64,000 nucleotides of DNA from Paraescarpia echinospica (taxonomy: Eukaryota; Annelida; Polychaeta; Sabellida; Siboglinidae). Below the pieces are notes generated by a model. The model had not been told where the DNA came from. It did no database searches and saw only the letters and a list, made by a program, of their open reading frames with translations. This document shows, piece by piece, positions 23,401-33,399 of this stretch; the stretch's first letter is position 1, and the number at the start of each line of letters is the position of its first letter. The position numbers were made by a program, and so were the translations under genes. Location of the stretch: NCBI GenBank assembly GCA_020002185.1, contig CM034534.1:32842049-32906048 (forward strand). Direction: 5' to 3'.

Positions 23401-26400
23401 TGTCGTCCCTTTCCCTGGCATAAAACCAAACTGCATCTCGTTGATGTGCACCTGCTCTCTCATTCTCACTTCTAGCACCCTCTCCATGACCTTCATGGCC
23501 TGCTCCAGGAGCTTGATGGCCCTGAAAGAACCACACTCTAGGGGATCGCCCTTCCCTTTGAATAGAGGGACTAGGATGCTGTTTTTCCAGTCGGCGGGAA
23601 TGCGGCTCTCTGCCACGATGTTGTTGCACAGGTTAGTCAACCATTCCATGCCCTTGTCGCCTGCTGCCTTCATCATTTCTGAAACAACACCAGATAGACC
23701 CGCTGCCTTCCCCGTCTTAGTGTGCTTCAACGCCTTTGATATTTCCTCCTCTGTGATGCGGCAGCTCGGCCCCTCCACCACGTCACACTCCACCTCACCA
23801 TCCCAGGCGTTCTCCACATTCAGCAGCTTCTCCATGTACTTTTTCCACACCTCCTTCATTCCTTTACTATCTGTCACGATGTTTCCGAGCTCATCCTCCA
23901 CACAGCTTGTGCCGGTCATGTCCCGCCTTTCTTTCACCATCTGTTTCGCGATCCTGAAGAACTGCCGTTTTCCCTCCTCGCGTGCCAGTTCCTCCACCAA
24001 CTTCTGCCTTTTGGCATCTTGTGCCAGCCACACCGATCTCCGAGCTGCGCGTTTCATGTCGAGGTATGCCAATCTGTCCTCCTCTGCCTTCGTCCTTTTC
24101 CACCTTCTGTAGCAGCTCGTCTTCTCATCGACCACCCTCGTCACCTCGTCGTTCCACCACCACGTCTCCCTGTGCCTAGGTGCACTTTTTGTCCACCCGC
24201 AGATGTCCTCTGTGGCCTTGAGCCATATCTTCTTCATCGTTTTCCATCTCCCATCCATGCCCTTCATTTTAGCTGCTTCCTCAGCCAAGTGGGCTACCTT
24301 TTCCCGGAACTCAATCCTAACTTTCTCTTCGGAAAGCTTCCATACTCTGAGCCTTGGCACATGTTTCTTCTTAATGCTACCGCTGCCCAGGGTCATGTCT
24401 CCGACAACAAGACGGTGCTGCAAAACACACTCCTCACCAGCAATCACCAATAAGCATCGTTCAGTACTACCATTTCATAATGAAATCAAATATTAATTTA
24501 AAAGTAAAACATCCATTACATAACAATTCTTATAAACAGTGTAAATCTTCCAAGTCAACTGGCCCCACGACCAGTTTATTCAGATTTCTAACAAAACATA
24601 AAAAACATTAATTAATTATGTGAATAGTTTTGTACATGTAGTATGAAGTGAGACGTGTGTGTTATAATGGATAATTACAGCAGTTTTAACACTACAAGCC
24701 TAAAATTATGTTTCAAATGTGTTCCCTTGGCTGGCAATTTTTTTAATATTGCCTTCAAAGTGTACTTACATTGAAATGTTTGAACATTGTGTCTCTGACA
24801 AAGGTTGTGTCATGTGGTGATGGATTTAGGTTATCGTCGGTGTCAAAGTAGCATTTTATGCAGTAACGAGTGATCCAGAATGCTAAATCAGAACCAACCA
24901 AACACTTGTAAGACAACAAATACAATATCGTACGTACATAGCTACCACAGTAGTCGGTGTTACTGACAGTAACATCACATGATTAGGTATGCCCAACACA
25001 AATACAGCCCATATTTGCACATATCCTCCAAAATTCCTTAAAAGGAAATAGTCTGTTTTTCATGTATTAATTAATATAACGTTCTTAAGACTATACTAAC
25101 TTTGTTGAAGGTATACTGTCCGCCAAATTGCATTTAGTAAGCCCGTAAGAACGGCTACAATTTGAAGATACGACCATGAGTACATGTTCAAATAGTAAAC
25201 ACAACATCCAATTTCAAAACAAGCTTTATCGGCAACATGGCTGACTCGGGCTGAGTTAACTGCTGTACCCTTTGATGTTTAATGATGCTCACTTTCCCAT
25301 GGTCAACACAGCAGACTTCCAGTTAGAAATTACTATGCCCGCTAATTCTGGGTAGATGAACAGACTACGTCCCTTTAACCTGCACTCTGGAGTTAAACAT
25401 AATTGATAATGTACCATCTTGGTTTGTTAAATTATCATGTTTTACAAAACAAGATATTTTGTAGGATTTTGTATATTTCACATGTTACCCTTCACTAAAA
25501 ATTATTTCAAAAAAAATTCAAAAGTCGTTTTATGACATGCACCATGTTAAATGTGTTATCATAGACATTTGCTCCTATTCTAGAATAAAACAAAATGTGT
25601 ATTTTATATTATTTCAAACTGTGTAGTGCATTGCACGAATGGAATCAACACTATTACAACAGTCAATCACGTGTACACAATTAGTGAAATACAGTAAACC
25701 ATCAAATGTTGCTGCAATGTGTCTGTTGAAGTAGACAGTCAAATTTGGTTAGCTGTAAGAAAGGTTTCAGTATAAAATAAGATAACTGTGTTGTTGTTTT
25801 ATTTAGAAAACTTACTTATGTACTTCATCCTGACTGTAAATAAAAAATCTGCACATTAAAATGGAATATCCCGAGTCTAAAATCAAAGCGATTGGTAACA
25901 CGGTACATTCAACTGATGAAATGTCACCCTTCAGAATTATCACCTGGACTGGCATTTGTCCCATTTTGCCTTGAATGTGAACCTACTTAATCCTCTTTGC
26001 TCTGATTAGAGCACAGGGTCAAAATTTATGCTTCTCCATCACACTCTGCTGTTTGCTCTCTTCTATATTTTATTTCAGGTGGTTCCTACTTCTTTAATTC
26101 TTCAGCTGTGGATCTCTTCCAACTGTTGTTGGGTTGGCCTGTTTTTCTTTTTCCGTGTGGGTTCCATTTGTCTTGTAACTATTATATATTGCAATGTCTT
26201 TTCAAAGTGTATGTCCTATCCATGTCCATTTTTGTATTTCTGTTGTGATGCTTGTTTGGACTGTCCTGTTCATTAGTTTTATGTTTGTGACTTCATCTTG
26301 CCTTTTGATTTTTATAATGTTTCTGAGGCATTTTATGTGGGAACCATGTGAAGAATGAAGCATTTACGTGACACTTACCTGATGCTTCATCCCCCATCAT

Positions 26401-29400
26401 GTGGCCCCAGCCGCCGCAGCGGAAGTTTTCTCCCTCAGGGTCGATGAACTCACAGTTTGACCCCGTGCCAGCAATAAGCACCATGCCACCTGTAAGAGAC
26501 ATATATAATCTAAAGCAACAACAACAGCAGAGTTGCATAACACATGACAGAGAATATTTGCAATACTGGCAATTGGAATTGCTTTGTTTGAAACATTTTG
26601 TTCATGCATGTACACTGCACAATGATGGTGTAATTACTTGCACTGAACTCTTGCTAAATTGGATAAATCATATAACATTGTGTTCAGCATGCTCCTGCAA
26701 TTGCAAGCAGTGTGAATAACGGGGTATGTTAAAATATAAAATTAACAGCTATCTAATGACTGTGAGTTATATGTAGGTGGAAAATTGTTGGACTCTCAAT
26801 AAGCCAAAGGTCTCCTTATCTGCATGCCATCTTATTAAATCTTGTCTTGTTAAATTGTCTAGTTTTTGTTCTTAGATGTTTACTTGCTATACTGTGTCAA
26901 ACAGTCATGCTGCCATTCAGATTGTGTTGTTTATGTTCATGGTTAGAATTTCGAAAAGTAAAAAATAATTTGCTGTCTGCCATCCACAAATGTTTCCACT
27001 AGAAAGCACTGAATAAAGTTGAATTATAGTTGCAACTTTTTGAAATGTACAGTTAACTGTTTAGACATCATTATTTACATGTCTTTGGACCTCTGTTTGT
27101 CTTACGTGTGTCCGACATTTTCAAGTATTGAATGAATGAATGACGGAATGAATTAACAAATGAATGGCTGAATGAATTAATGAAATCAACTACCCGGTAT
27201 ATTCTTAGATCTGAGTCTACATTTCTGAGAAAATAAACAAACCAAAAAATGCAGCAGCAGGCAACACATGTTTATCCTTGTTTCTCTCTTGTGATCCAAA
27301 TCTCCTCCCAAGTTTCAGAAGGCATCGTTACGTGCCGCAAATGCAATAAAAACTCCTTCCTTTTACAAACAGCAACAATACATAATCAAATTTTCATATA
27401 TTAACACAGAGGTTAGGTCCTTCTTATATATAGCACGGTATCCAGTCTGAAGGACTGCTCTCAGCGCTTAACACTTTACTCCCTGGCAGACCTGTTCAAT
27501 TGAACACCATCCTGTCTTCTCTGGGAAGCATTCAGCTATGCTGCAATTGATACACAGAGACTATTCATACACAAATATCCACCATTGTCTATTGCCGGGT
27601 ACTCATTCATAGCAACGTAGAGGGAAAAAACTTGCCCAAGGTTTGAAACAACAGTGAGAGGATTCAAACCCGGGTTCTCTCGATTGAGAATCCACTATGC
27701 CACTCTGCTTATAAAATAATATATAAATATATATATGTATACTAGGAAACAAGACAAAGTACATCACGTCTTTGGAGAGTTACACCATTACTGCACGTTT
27801 CTTATTAATCTATACCAAAACCAAGAACAGAGAGCAGACCAAGACAGTTTGAGCCCACTAGAGATCACAGGGACAGAGGACTCACTTCCATCGGTGACAG
27901 TTGCCACTGGGCCTATCGTGTCACACGTAATGATGCAGTGTTGACACATGTCCTTGTAGCGTGTCATCATACCCTGTGTCAACGCCTTGCGTGACTCCAA
28001 GTCATCTGCCCCACTCAGACACATGCCCTGTGACAATACGGGACATATAGCAACAACTTTCTATCCTCTCAAAACATGTCTGCCAGAATGTCATATGTCA
28101 CAAACAAACCAGCAGGTATGAGTTCAGAAAAACTCGGAAAAAGTAACAGTTCACAAAACAGATAAGAAGTGACACTTCACAAAACACATACAAATAACAG
28201 TTGACTAAATATAGAAAGTGACCTACAAGTTGCACATTTGCCTGAATGCATGCATGTTAAGTTTCAGAAATGAAAAGTATCAGTTTTATTTCCAAATTTT
28301 ATTATTATGTCATATACGTCCTTCTTTTCACATACATACACACTGAAAATGAAATAAAGATATGGCGAGTGGTCACAGTTAATTAAATTTGATATTTCAC
28401 GAAATGTCTGTCCATTAAAGGAAGCAGACGATAACTGACCAAAGCTTTGAGTGGCTGGTCAGTAGGGATCCCAGCTTTCTTCTTGGCAATGACCACAATG
28501 TCATTCAGCCTCTTCAAACACTCATCCTGCCCAATTTGCTAGAAACGAAAAGACATAATATTATAGTATACCAATACCAACTACGGGTATATCAATTTTA
28601 ATACACTGGTCAGTGAAAAATATAAAAAACACAACTACACTATAGTACTACTAATTCACTTGTTACAAATATAAGATGGCTTACAAATTCAGCATTTTAA
28701 TTATAATAATACACTGAAAAGGGATGTCATTGTAGGTGCCCAATTTTAATTAACAATCACTTTCATGTTGTCCACTGGCCAATTATTTAAGGTGACCAGC
28801 ATTTTACATTTTTAACTACATGCAAGACTTACTTTTTGCCATGTTAATCTTGTCTGGTTTGCGAATATACTATAGATGAGTAATTAACTGCACATACCCA
28901 ATGGTTTGTGTGTGGGCCAGAACCTTCAGCTACAACTGTGCCATCATCTTTCATCAGCACAACTGTGGTGTTTGTTGAACCCCTGCAATCAGTCACGTCA
29001 TATCTTATATCCGTCTCATCTAAAAACCTATCTTTTTTAATATTTCCTATACTCCTTAGCTTTTTACCGATTCCATCCATTGTCGATGAATTTCACTTTG
29101 TCCATGTTTGTGAGAATCTTAGTTAATCCTTTGGTTTCGTTGCACCACTGAGCTGGGGTTTTCCAAGGATGTTGATGCAAAAAAATTATTTTATTATTAT
29201 ACTTATTCATACATGGCACAAAAGGTGCCCAGTGTTAGACTTCCCTGGCTTAACCCCAGATCGAGTTTAAGTTTAAGTTTCATCTACAGATGTACTACTG
29301 TCACTATTCCATGTACTCATTTATTACTTCAACATGCATATTATCACATTATGACCTATCACATTACCACCTTGGAAGACTTAGACTTTCATACAACTTT

Positions 29401-30408
29401 GTATTGACTATTTAGATTACTCATTTTCAAATTTAGACTTTATCTCAATTTTTTTAGTTTTTAATGTGTGAGCACTGTGATTAGCTACTGTTGTACAGAG
29501 ATTAAGGATATATATAGTGCCGCTATGAACTCTGATTACTATTATTATTTATTAGTGTATATGTAATACCTTGTATATATACCAGAGGAAGCCACATTTA
29601 TGATATTATGAGGTAAATGTACAATTAATGCAGTTGAGCAAAAGTTGTTTCTGGCAAACTGGATCAGTCATACTGAAGAAAAAAAAATTCGAGAAGCACT
29701 ACTGCCTATTGGATATTTTGGCCGATGTATTATATATGTAAGACAGACACATAATGTCAATACTATCATTGGACTGGTCAATATTAATTGTGTAGTGTCT
29801 AAAGCATGCATGTCGGTCAAGGACAGTTAAATTATTTTGTAATTTGCCAAAATTTAGCCCAGTGATTTACAGAAGCAGGTTTAACCAATGCCCCAATAGA
29901 GGGCTCACAAAAATTCCCCAATTGCACCCTTCCCAGAAGTTCACAAAAATCGTCTTACGGCACCAACCCGGCCGGCCCCCTGACAGCAAAACGGTGGGGG
30001 CGTGGTCACTGGGCGTGGTATGTACGCCCTCCCTCTGGATCCGCAAAATACGCCCAACTAAACTGAAACTTGCGCAGTCGTGTAGACTACTGTAGTCATT
30101 TTGAAGGCCTATTTGGTTATTATTAATTACCAAAATTGGCTATTTGTTAACTGATTACCATAGTCTCACAGACAATTAAGCTGTGTAACTGATATATTTA
30201 CTTCCCATAAATAGGCCATATGATGGCATATCCCACACTGATCGAGTCATAGCCTAAGCCTAAGGCTAAGGCTAAGCCTAGGCCCGTGAGGCTAGGGCCT
30301 ATAATTATATATGTCATGGCTATACTATACTGTATACAGACAAAATAATGTATATAGTGCAAATATTATAGGTATATACCCATCAATTCCACCGAAATAT
30401 GCAGCCAT
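14753..30408 (-). CDS. NAGK: N-acetyl-D-glucosamine kinase, 10 exons, 344 aa
   Basis: The enzyme phosphorylates GlcNAc to GlcNAc-6-phosphate in the cytosolic amino-sugar salvage pathway. Exons on the minus strand: 30408-30380, 28982-28898, 28538-28440, 28027-27886, 26489-26379, 24882-24770, 20975-20888, 20122-20022, 15207-15129 and 14940-14753. All introns are GT-AG, phases agree, and the coding total is 1035 bases including TGA. Visible motifs: the ATP loop FGGIDGGST (5-13), the sugar-binding TNHW (35-38), D107 in TCDTIG, GTGSNC (126-131), [11 protein letters not shown] (143-153) and GSVWKSW (271-277). C131 and C143, both important in the human enzyme, are kept. Introns hold CR1-like and RTE-like LINEs, a SINE and a (TG)n array. 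No lesion is seen, so it is probably functional. Confidence 0.96.
15640..17206 (+). mobile_element. CR1/jockey-type LINE, reverse transcriptase with three nonsense codons
   Basis: A single plus-strand frame in NAGK intron 8 encodes a LINE reverse transcriptase. It reads [10 protein letters not shown], then the palm [24 protein letters not shown] and the catalytic YADD ([12 protein letters not shown]). It ends in the conserved tail HLDYCNSLL...[11 protein letters not shown]...[14 protein letters not shown]. In-frame TAA codons interrupt it at 16151, 16241 and 16532. Otherwise the frame is maintained for about 1.5 kb. The endonuclease is missing (5' truncation). It is antisense to NAGK. Confidence 0.85.
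17434..17724 (+). mobile_element. Second LINE reverse-transcriptase fragment
   Basis: Ninety-six residues: [19 protein letters not shown], then [14 protein letters not shown] and [18 protein letters not shown]. These are RT palm motifs A and B of a different LINE family from the preceding element. The catalytic YADD block follows in disrupted form near 17800 (TMLMTLE-like reading). The fragment sits in NAGK intron 8. Confidence 0.7.
17725..20021. other. Remainder of NAGK intron 8: tandem repeat and LINE 3' tail
   Basis: A roughly 140-base unit (AATATAGATTT...GTGGCAG..CCCTAAGATA...AAGTTGCTGAAC) is repeated at about 18530-18610 and 18670-18770. At 18880-19015 a CR1-like 3' end is seen: TGTTGCGCCTCTGAGCTCAG, then GGTGCTATAGAAG, closing in (ATT)n. 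From 19020 to 20021 I see only AT-rich sequence. Confidence 0.5.
20323..20412 (+). repeat. (TG)n microsatellite in NAGK intron 7
   Basis: About 45 uninterrupted TG dinucleotides. The flanking intron sequence (20416-20887) is AT-rich with no other feature. Confidence 0.98.
21190..22020 (-). mobile_element. CR1-like LINE 3' fragments, two tandem copies
   Basis: The minus strand of 21734-21264 encodes the RT C-terminal tail: [18 protein letters not shown], then [19 protein letters not shown], then [26 protein letters not shown] second, more decayed copy of the same 3' region lies at about 21770-22020, sharing TTTTAAACATATT and ATAATNTGTTCCATTCATTTA. Both are in NAGK intron 6. Confidence 0.75.
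22055..24475 (-). mobile_element. RTE-like LINE with embedded PHD-like zinc finger, nearly intact ORF
   Basis: A minus-strand frame of about 800 codons begins in the last residues of the endonuclease ([13 protein letters not shown]). The RT follows ([38 protein letters not shown], and the catalytic [11 protein letters not shown]). A Cys/His module comes next ([15 protein letters not shown]...C..WVHRRC..C..C) that resembles a PHD finger. The tail is [12 protein letters not shown] and [13 protein letters not shown]. One TAG near 22496 interrupts the frame just before YGCETWAM. The 3' end closes in an (ATG)n run at about 22060-22085, typical of RTE-type elements that end in short tandem repeats. 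It is in NAGK intron 6, same strand as the gene, and 5'-truncated. Confidence 0.85.
26060..26340 (-). mobile_element. Old LINE 3' fragment in NAGK intron 5
   Basis: The minus strand reads [20 protein letters not shown], the usual LINE ORF2 tail, flanked by frame-disrupted sequence. The same fragment occurs at about 60430-60700, so it predates the segmental duplication. Confidence 0.55.
27415..27711 (-). mobile_element. tRNA-derived SINE
   Basis: Read on the minus strand, the head has an A-box-like TGGCATAGTGG and a B-box-like GGTTTGAATCC (RNA polymerase III internal promoter). A body with GAATGAGTACCCGGCAATAG follows, then a tail GTGTTAAGCGCTGAGAGCAG and CCGTGCTATATATAAG. Family members occur at 61758-62080, 47265-47530 and (tail only) 43497-43605. 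It lies in NAGK intron 4. Confidence 0.7.
28983..30379. other. NAGK intron 1
   Basis: I see no coding element. There is an AT-rich stretch with a LINE-like (ATT)n tail at 29500-29555, a GC-rich patch at 29960-30060, and a small palindromic CTAAGC/GCTTAG cluster at 30250-30290. Confidence 0.4.
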
Positions 30409-30903
30409 CCTTAGGAATGTCACAGTGATGATGCACGAATCGATACACAGGACGCTGTCACGACTAGGCTATGTTAGGGCGGGTGCGCCTTACAAAACAA
30501 ACTCAGCTTACACGTCGCATCCCCCGACTTTTGTATCTAGGTCAGCCTCGATTACCCATGCGCCGTGAGGTGGCAGCATAGGCCCCTCACTACGGCCTGG
30601 ATTATTAAGGTCCTGCCAATGTTACCAGTAGGAGGCTTAATTTACCCCAGATTCGGGTAGAGACGATGATTGGCTCTCAGGCCAGCTATGAAATAACATA
30701 TTAAATAAGGATACATTTTTATCATATAATACTATACTATAACAACTATTCAACATTAAACTTATATTGAAACATGTCACACAAAAATAAACCGACATTA
30801 CACTTTGTTTCGTAGTTTAGTGCCTTTTAATCACATGCACATTCACTAGGTGGCAGCTCTCATGGCTGTCAAATGGGCAGTCAAAAGGCGATTCTGAGCC
30901 AGA
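30409..30903. promoter_or_regulatory. NAGK upstream region (likely promoter)
   Basis: The sequence upstream of the NAGK ATG lacks a clear TATA box and is moderately GC-rich for about 200 bases, as in housekeeping promoters. No transcription start can be placed from sequence alone. Confidence 0.3.
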
Positions 30904-31261
30904 CTATCTTCCTGGCGAAGTCACGCAGCCAGGCGTTTCTGCAAAATCCACATGGATACGTTCCCATGGTCCTATAGCCCACAGCCATGGAACCAGTGGT
31001 GCTACCTTCGGCGTGCTCGCTACCTGGCTGCATTCCCGGCAGTTTCGGACACAGTCCTCGATATCCGCATCAAGGCCAGGCCACCAGAGGAAGCTTCTGG
31101 CGATCGACTTGAACACTCATTCTGACCTTGCCCGGATGCATCACATGCAGTTCTCGTAGTCTCTGTTCTCTGAACTCTGCTGGAATTACTACTCTCCTCC
31201 CCCGGAGAAGACAGCCGTCTTCCAACGACAGTTCATCTTTTCTGCATCGATGTGCATTCAC
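30904..31261 (-). pseudogene. Gypsy 2 integrase fragment
   Basis: Two overlapping frames cover the end of the pre-integrase linker (RELHVMHPGKVRM) and the zinc-binding domain with WWPGLDADIEDCVRNCRECSQ, stopping after the first catalytic Asp (IHVDFAETPG). The rest of the core is deleted. Confidence 0.75.
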
Positions 31262-31518
31262 CGACTCATCGGTTGAGTTTGGTCATTCTCGCAGTGTGAA
31301 TTCAAAGATCTTGGCCAACGTAGGATCGTTTCTGGTAGCCCCTGAAATAATTTTAGCCGCTAATGGAAGTTCGGCCACCGACAACATGCTGACTGCTGCC
31401 ACCGTTTCATCAGGATTAGCCGACTCGGGCGATCCCACCGGCAATCTGCTCAGTGCATCTGCGTTCGCATTTTCTTTTGATGACTTGAATTGGATATCAT
31501 ATTGATAACCCGTCAGTA

Positions 31519-31941
31519 TCAGAGCCCATCGCTGTATCCGTTGGAGCTGCCGTCATCGTAGGTACGCCAGACTTTTCTCCGAAGATGCGAACAGTGGACG
31601 ATAAGATCCGTCACCAGTGTGAAAAGGCGACCAAACAAGTAGAGATGAAACTTCTTCACTCCGTATATTATCGCCAAGGCCTCCTTTTCGATCTGCGAGT
31701 AATTTTTCTCGGGTTTGCTCAGTGTTCGCGAGGCGAATGCTATCGGCTTCTCTGATCCATCCTTCATGTTGTAGCCAATACCATACTGGCTCGCATCGGT
31801 AGCCAATGTCAGCTCTTTTCTCGTAGTGCATGAGGATGGTGCAACTGGACAGTACTCTTTTGTAGTGAATGCTGCCTCAAATTCCTCATCCCAGGACCAC
31901 TTGACCCCTGCCTGAAGACGTCTGGAGAGAGGCTGCAGCAT
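31519..31941 (-). pseudogene. Gypsy 2 RNase H fragment
   Basis: The sequence reads LATDASQYGIGYNMKDGSEK, then PIAFASRTLSKPEKNYSQIE, then KEALAIIYGVKKFHLYLFGR, the conserved Gypsy RNase H core. Its first catalytic Asp is in TDASQYG and its Glu is in IEKEALA. A stop and a frameshift follow. Confidence 0.85.
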
Positions 31942-32006
31942 CGTGGACTAGTTGGCCATGAACTTCGCGTAATATTGAACTAGATCAAGGAAACTCTGCA
32001 ACTCCG

Positions 32007-32615
32007 TCAAATTGGTTGGCCTTGGTGCCTTTCTGATAACTTGAACCTCACGATGTAGCCCAAGTACTGCACCTTCGACTTCAGAAACCTGCACTTAGCT
32101 TTGTTCAACTTCACCCTGTTTTGGTCTAGTCGTGCTAGAACCAGATTAAGTGTTTTTATATTATCGGCCTCGTCTTCACCCACAACGAGAATATCATCTA
32201 TGAAGCAGATCACATTTTCAATGCCACTCAAGATTTTGTCCATAGTCGCATGAAAAATGGACGGTGACGTCTTCACGCCATATGCTAGCCTGCGCATTCT
32301 GTACAGTCCCTTTTGGGTGTTGATTGTCAGCAGAGGAATCGACTCCTCGCACACTTCCATCTGATTGAAGGCCCCACTCAAGTCAAGAACCGAAAACACA
32401 TTAGGCGTCTTGTTTGTCTGAGCCAATTTGGTGAACAAATCCTGCGTTGTAGGAAGCGGATACTTGTCATGTTCGATTGCTGCGTTCAACAACTTGAAAT
32501 CGCCACAAATCCGCACCGACATCTTGCCGTTTTTCATTTTTAGAACATTGACTTGCCCATTTACTAGTCTCAACACGACGGGGAACGCCAATTGATTCAA
32601 GACGCTCGAATTCAC
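32007..32615 (-). pseudogene. Gypsy 2 reverse transcriptase
   Basis: Conserved RT blocks are seen: VRICGDFKLLNAAIEHDKYP, then FSVLDLSGAFNQ, then LAYGVKTSPSIFHATMDKIL, with the catalytic FIDDILV. The thumb is KCRFLKSKVQYLGY, after which the frame is lost. The N-terminus is out of frame. Confidence 0.85.
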
Positions 32616-32871
32616 TCTCCACGACTTCTAGCATGGAATAAGGCACGGACGCGCCTTCTGAAAAACTGGCCTTTGATCTGGTTTCACTTTAAGAGCTGCA
32701 GTGTAGCCCTTAATCCCCTCACGTAACTCGTTGAACAAATTTCCATAATCAGTCAACAACTGGTCTATACCTCTGTAGCGATTTGGGGATTGACACTGAA
32801 AATTGCACCCCTGTCAAGTTGTATCTGCTTTAACCAATCCCGCCCCATCAATGCTGATCGTGACCCTTTCA

Positions 32872-33075
32872 CTACAAACAGCTGCAATGAATGCTTGTTA
32901 CCACGATATCTGACAGGCACACACACATTTTACTTGTCAATGGGATTAGTTCTACGGTGTATGACCTAAGCTTCAGATCAGTTTGTTCTAGTGGAAAGCT
33001 ACGCAAGACATTTCTGTACACATTCTCCGGTAAAACACATACCGCCGCCCCAGTATCTACAAGCATTGTGTCCAT
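32872..33075 (-). pseudogene. Gypsy 2 aspartic protease fragment
   Basis: The sequence DTMLVDTGAAVCVLPENVY contains the DTGA active site of a retropepsin. It is followed by about 45 more residues before the frame breaks. Confidence 0.75.
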
Positions 33076-33312
33076 TTAACTCCATGTCCACGTATATGCT
33101 TCTCTTAACCTCGCTAGCTGTGTACACTCCATGTAGACCTAGGTCACTTTGACTCCCATAAACATCAGTGGCCTCATCAACATCATCAACATGAGAAACC
33201 TCTCTGCCTGCACTGATCTCCCTTCAGCTTTTATAGCCTTTTGACTTGCACATTTTTGCTATAATATTATGACCAATTGTACCACACAAGTAATCTTTTT
33301 AACAATGACTTT

Positions 33313-33357
33313 GCATTTAGCAGCAGAGTGGTGTCTGCCGCATCGAAAGCACTCTTG
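33313..33357 (-). other. Gypsy 2 Gag zinc knuckle
   Basis: The minus strand encodes ECFRCGRHHSAAKC, a CCHC knuckle with spacing CX2CX3HX4C. It marks the end of Gag just ahead of the protease. Confidence 0.65.
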
Positions 33358-33399
33358 GTCGGCCGGCCGGCTGACACCATCATCTGCTTCTGTCCTGAT

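Larger units (their letters stand above)
24605..27976 (+). repeat. Source copy of a segmental duplication (NAGK introns 3-6 region)
   Basis: This segment, spanning NAGK exons 6, 5 and part of 4, is repeated in the same orientation at 59480-62358 with high identity by eye. About 520 bases (roughly 25028-25548) are present here and absent in the other copy. Confidence 0.9.

Noticed and set aside
27650..27711. Possible tRNA gene
   Set aside because: A and B boxes are present but no cloverleaf closes, and the sequence continues into a SINE body.
30240..30300. CCTAAG/GGCTAAG repeats that look telomere-like
   Set aside because: Only a few units, mixed orientation, and not a known telomere repeat.
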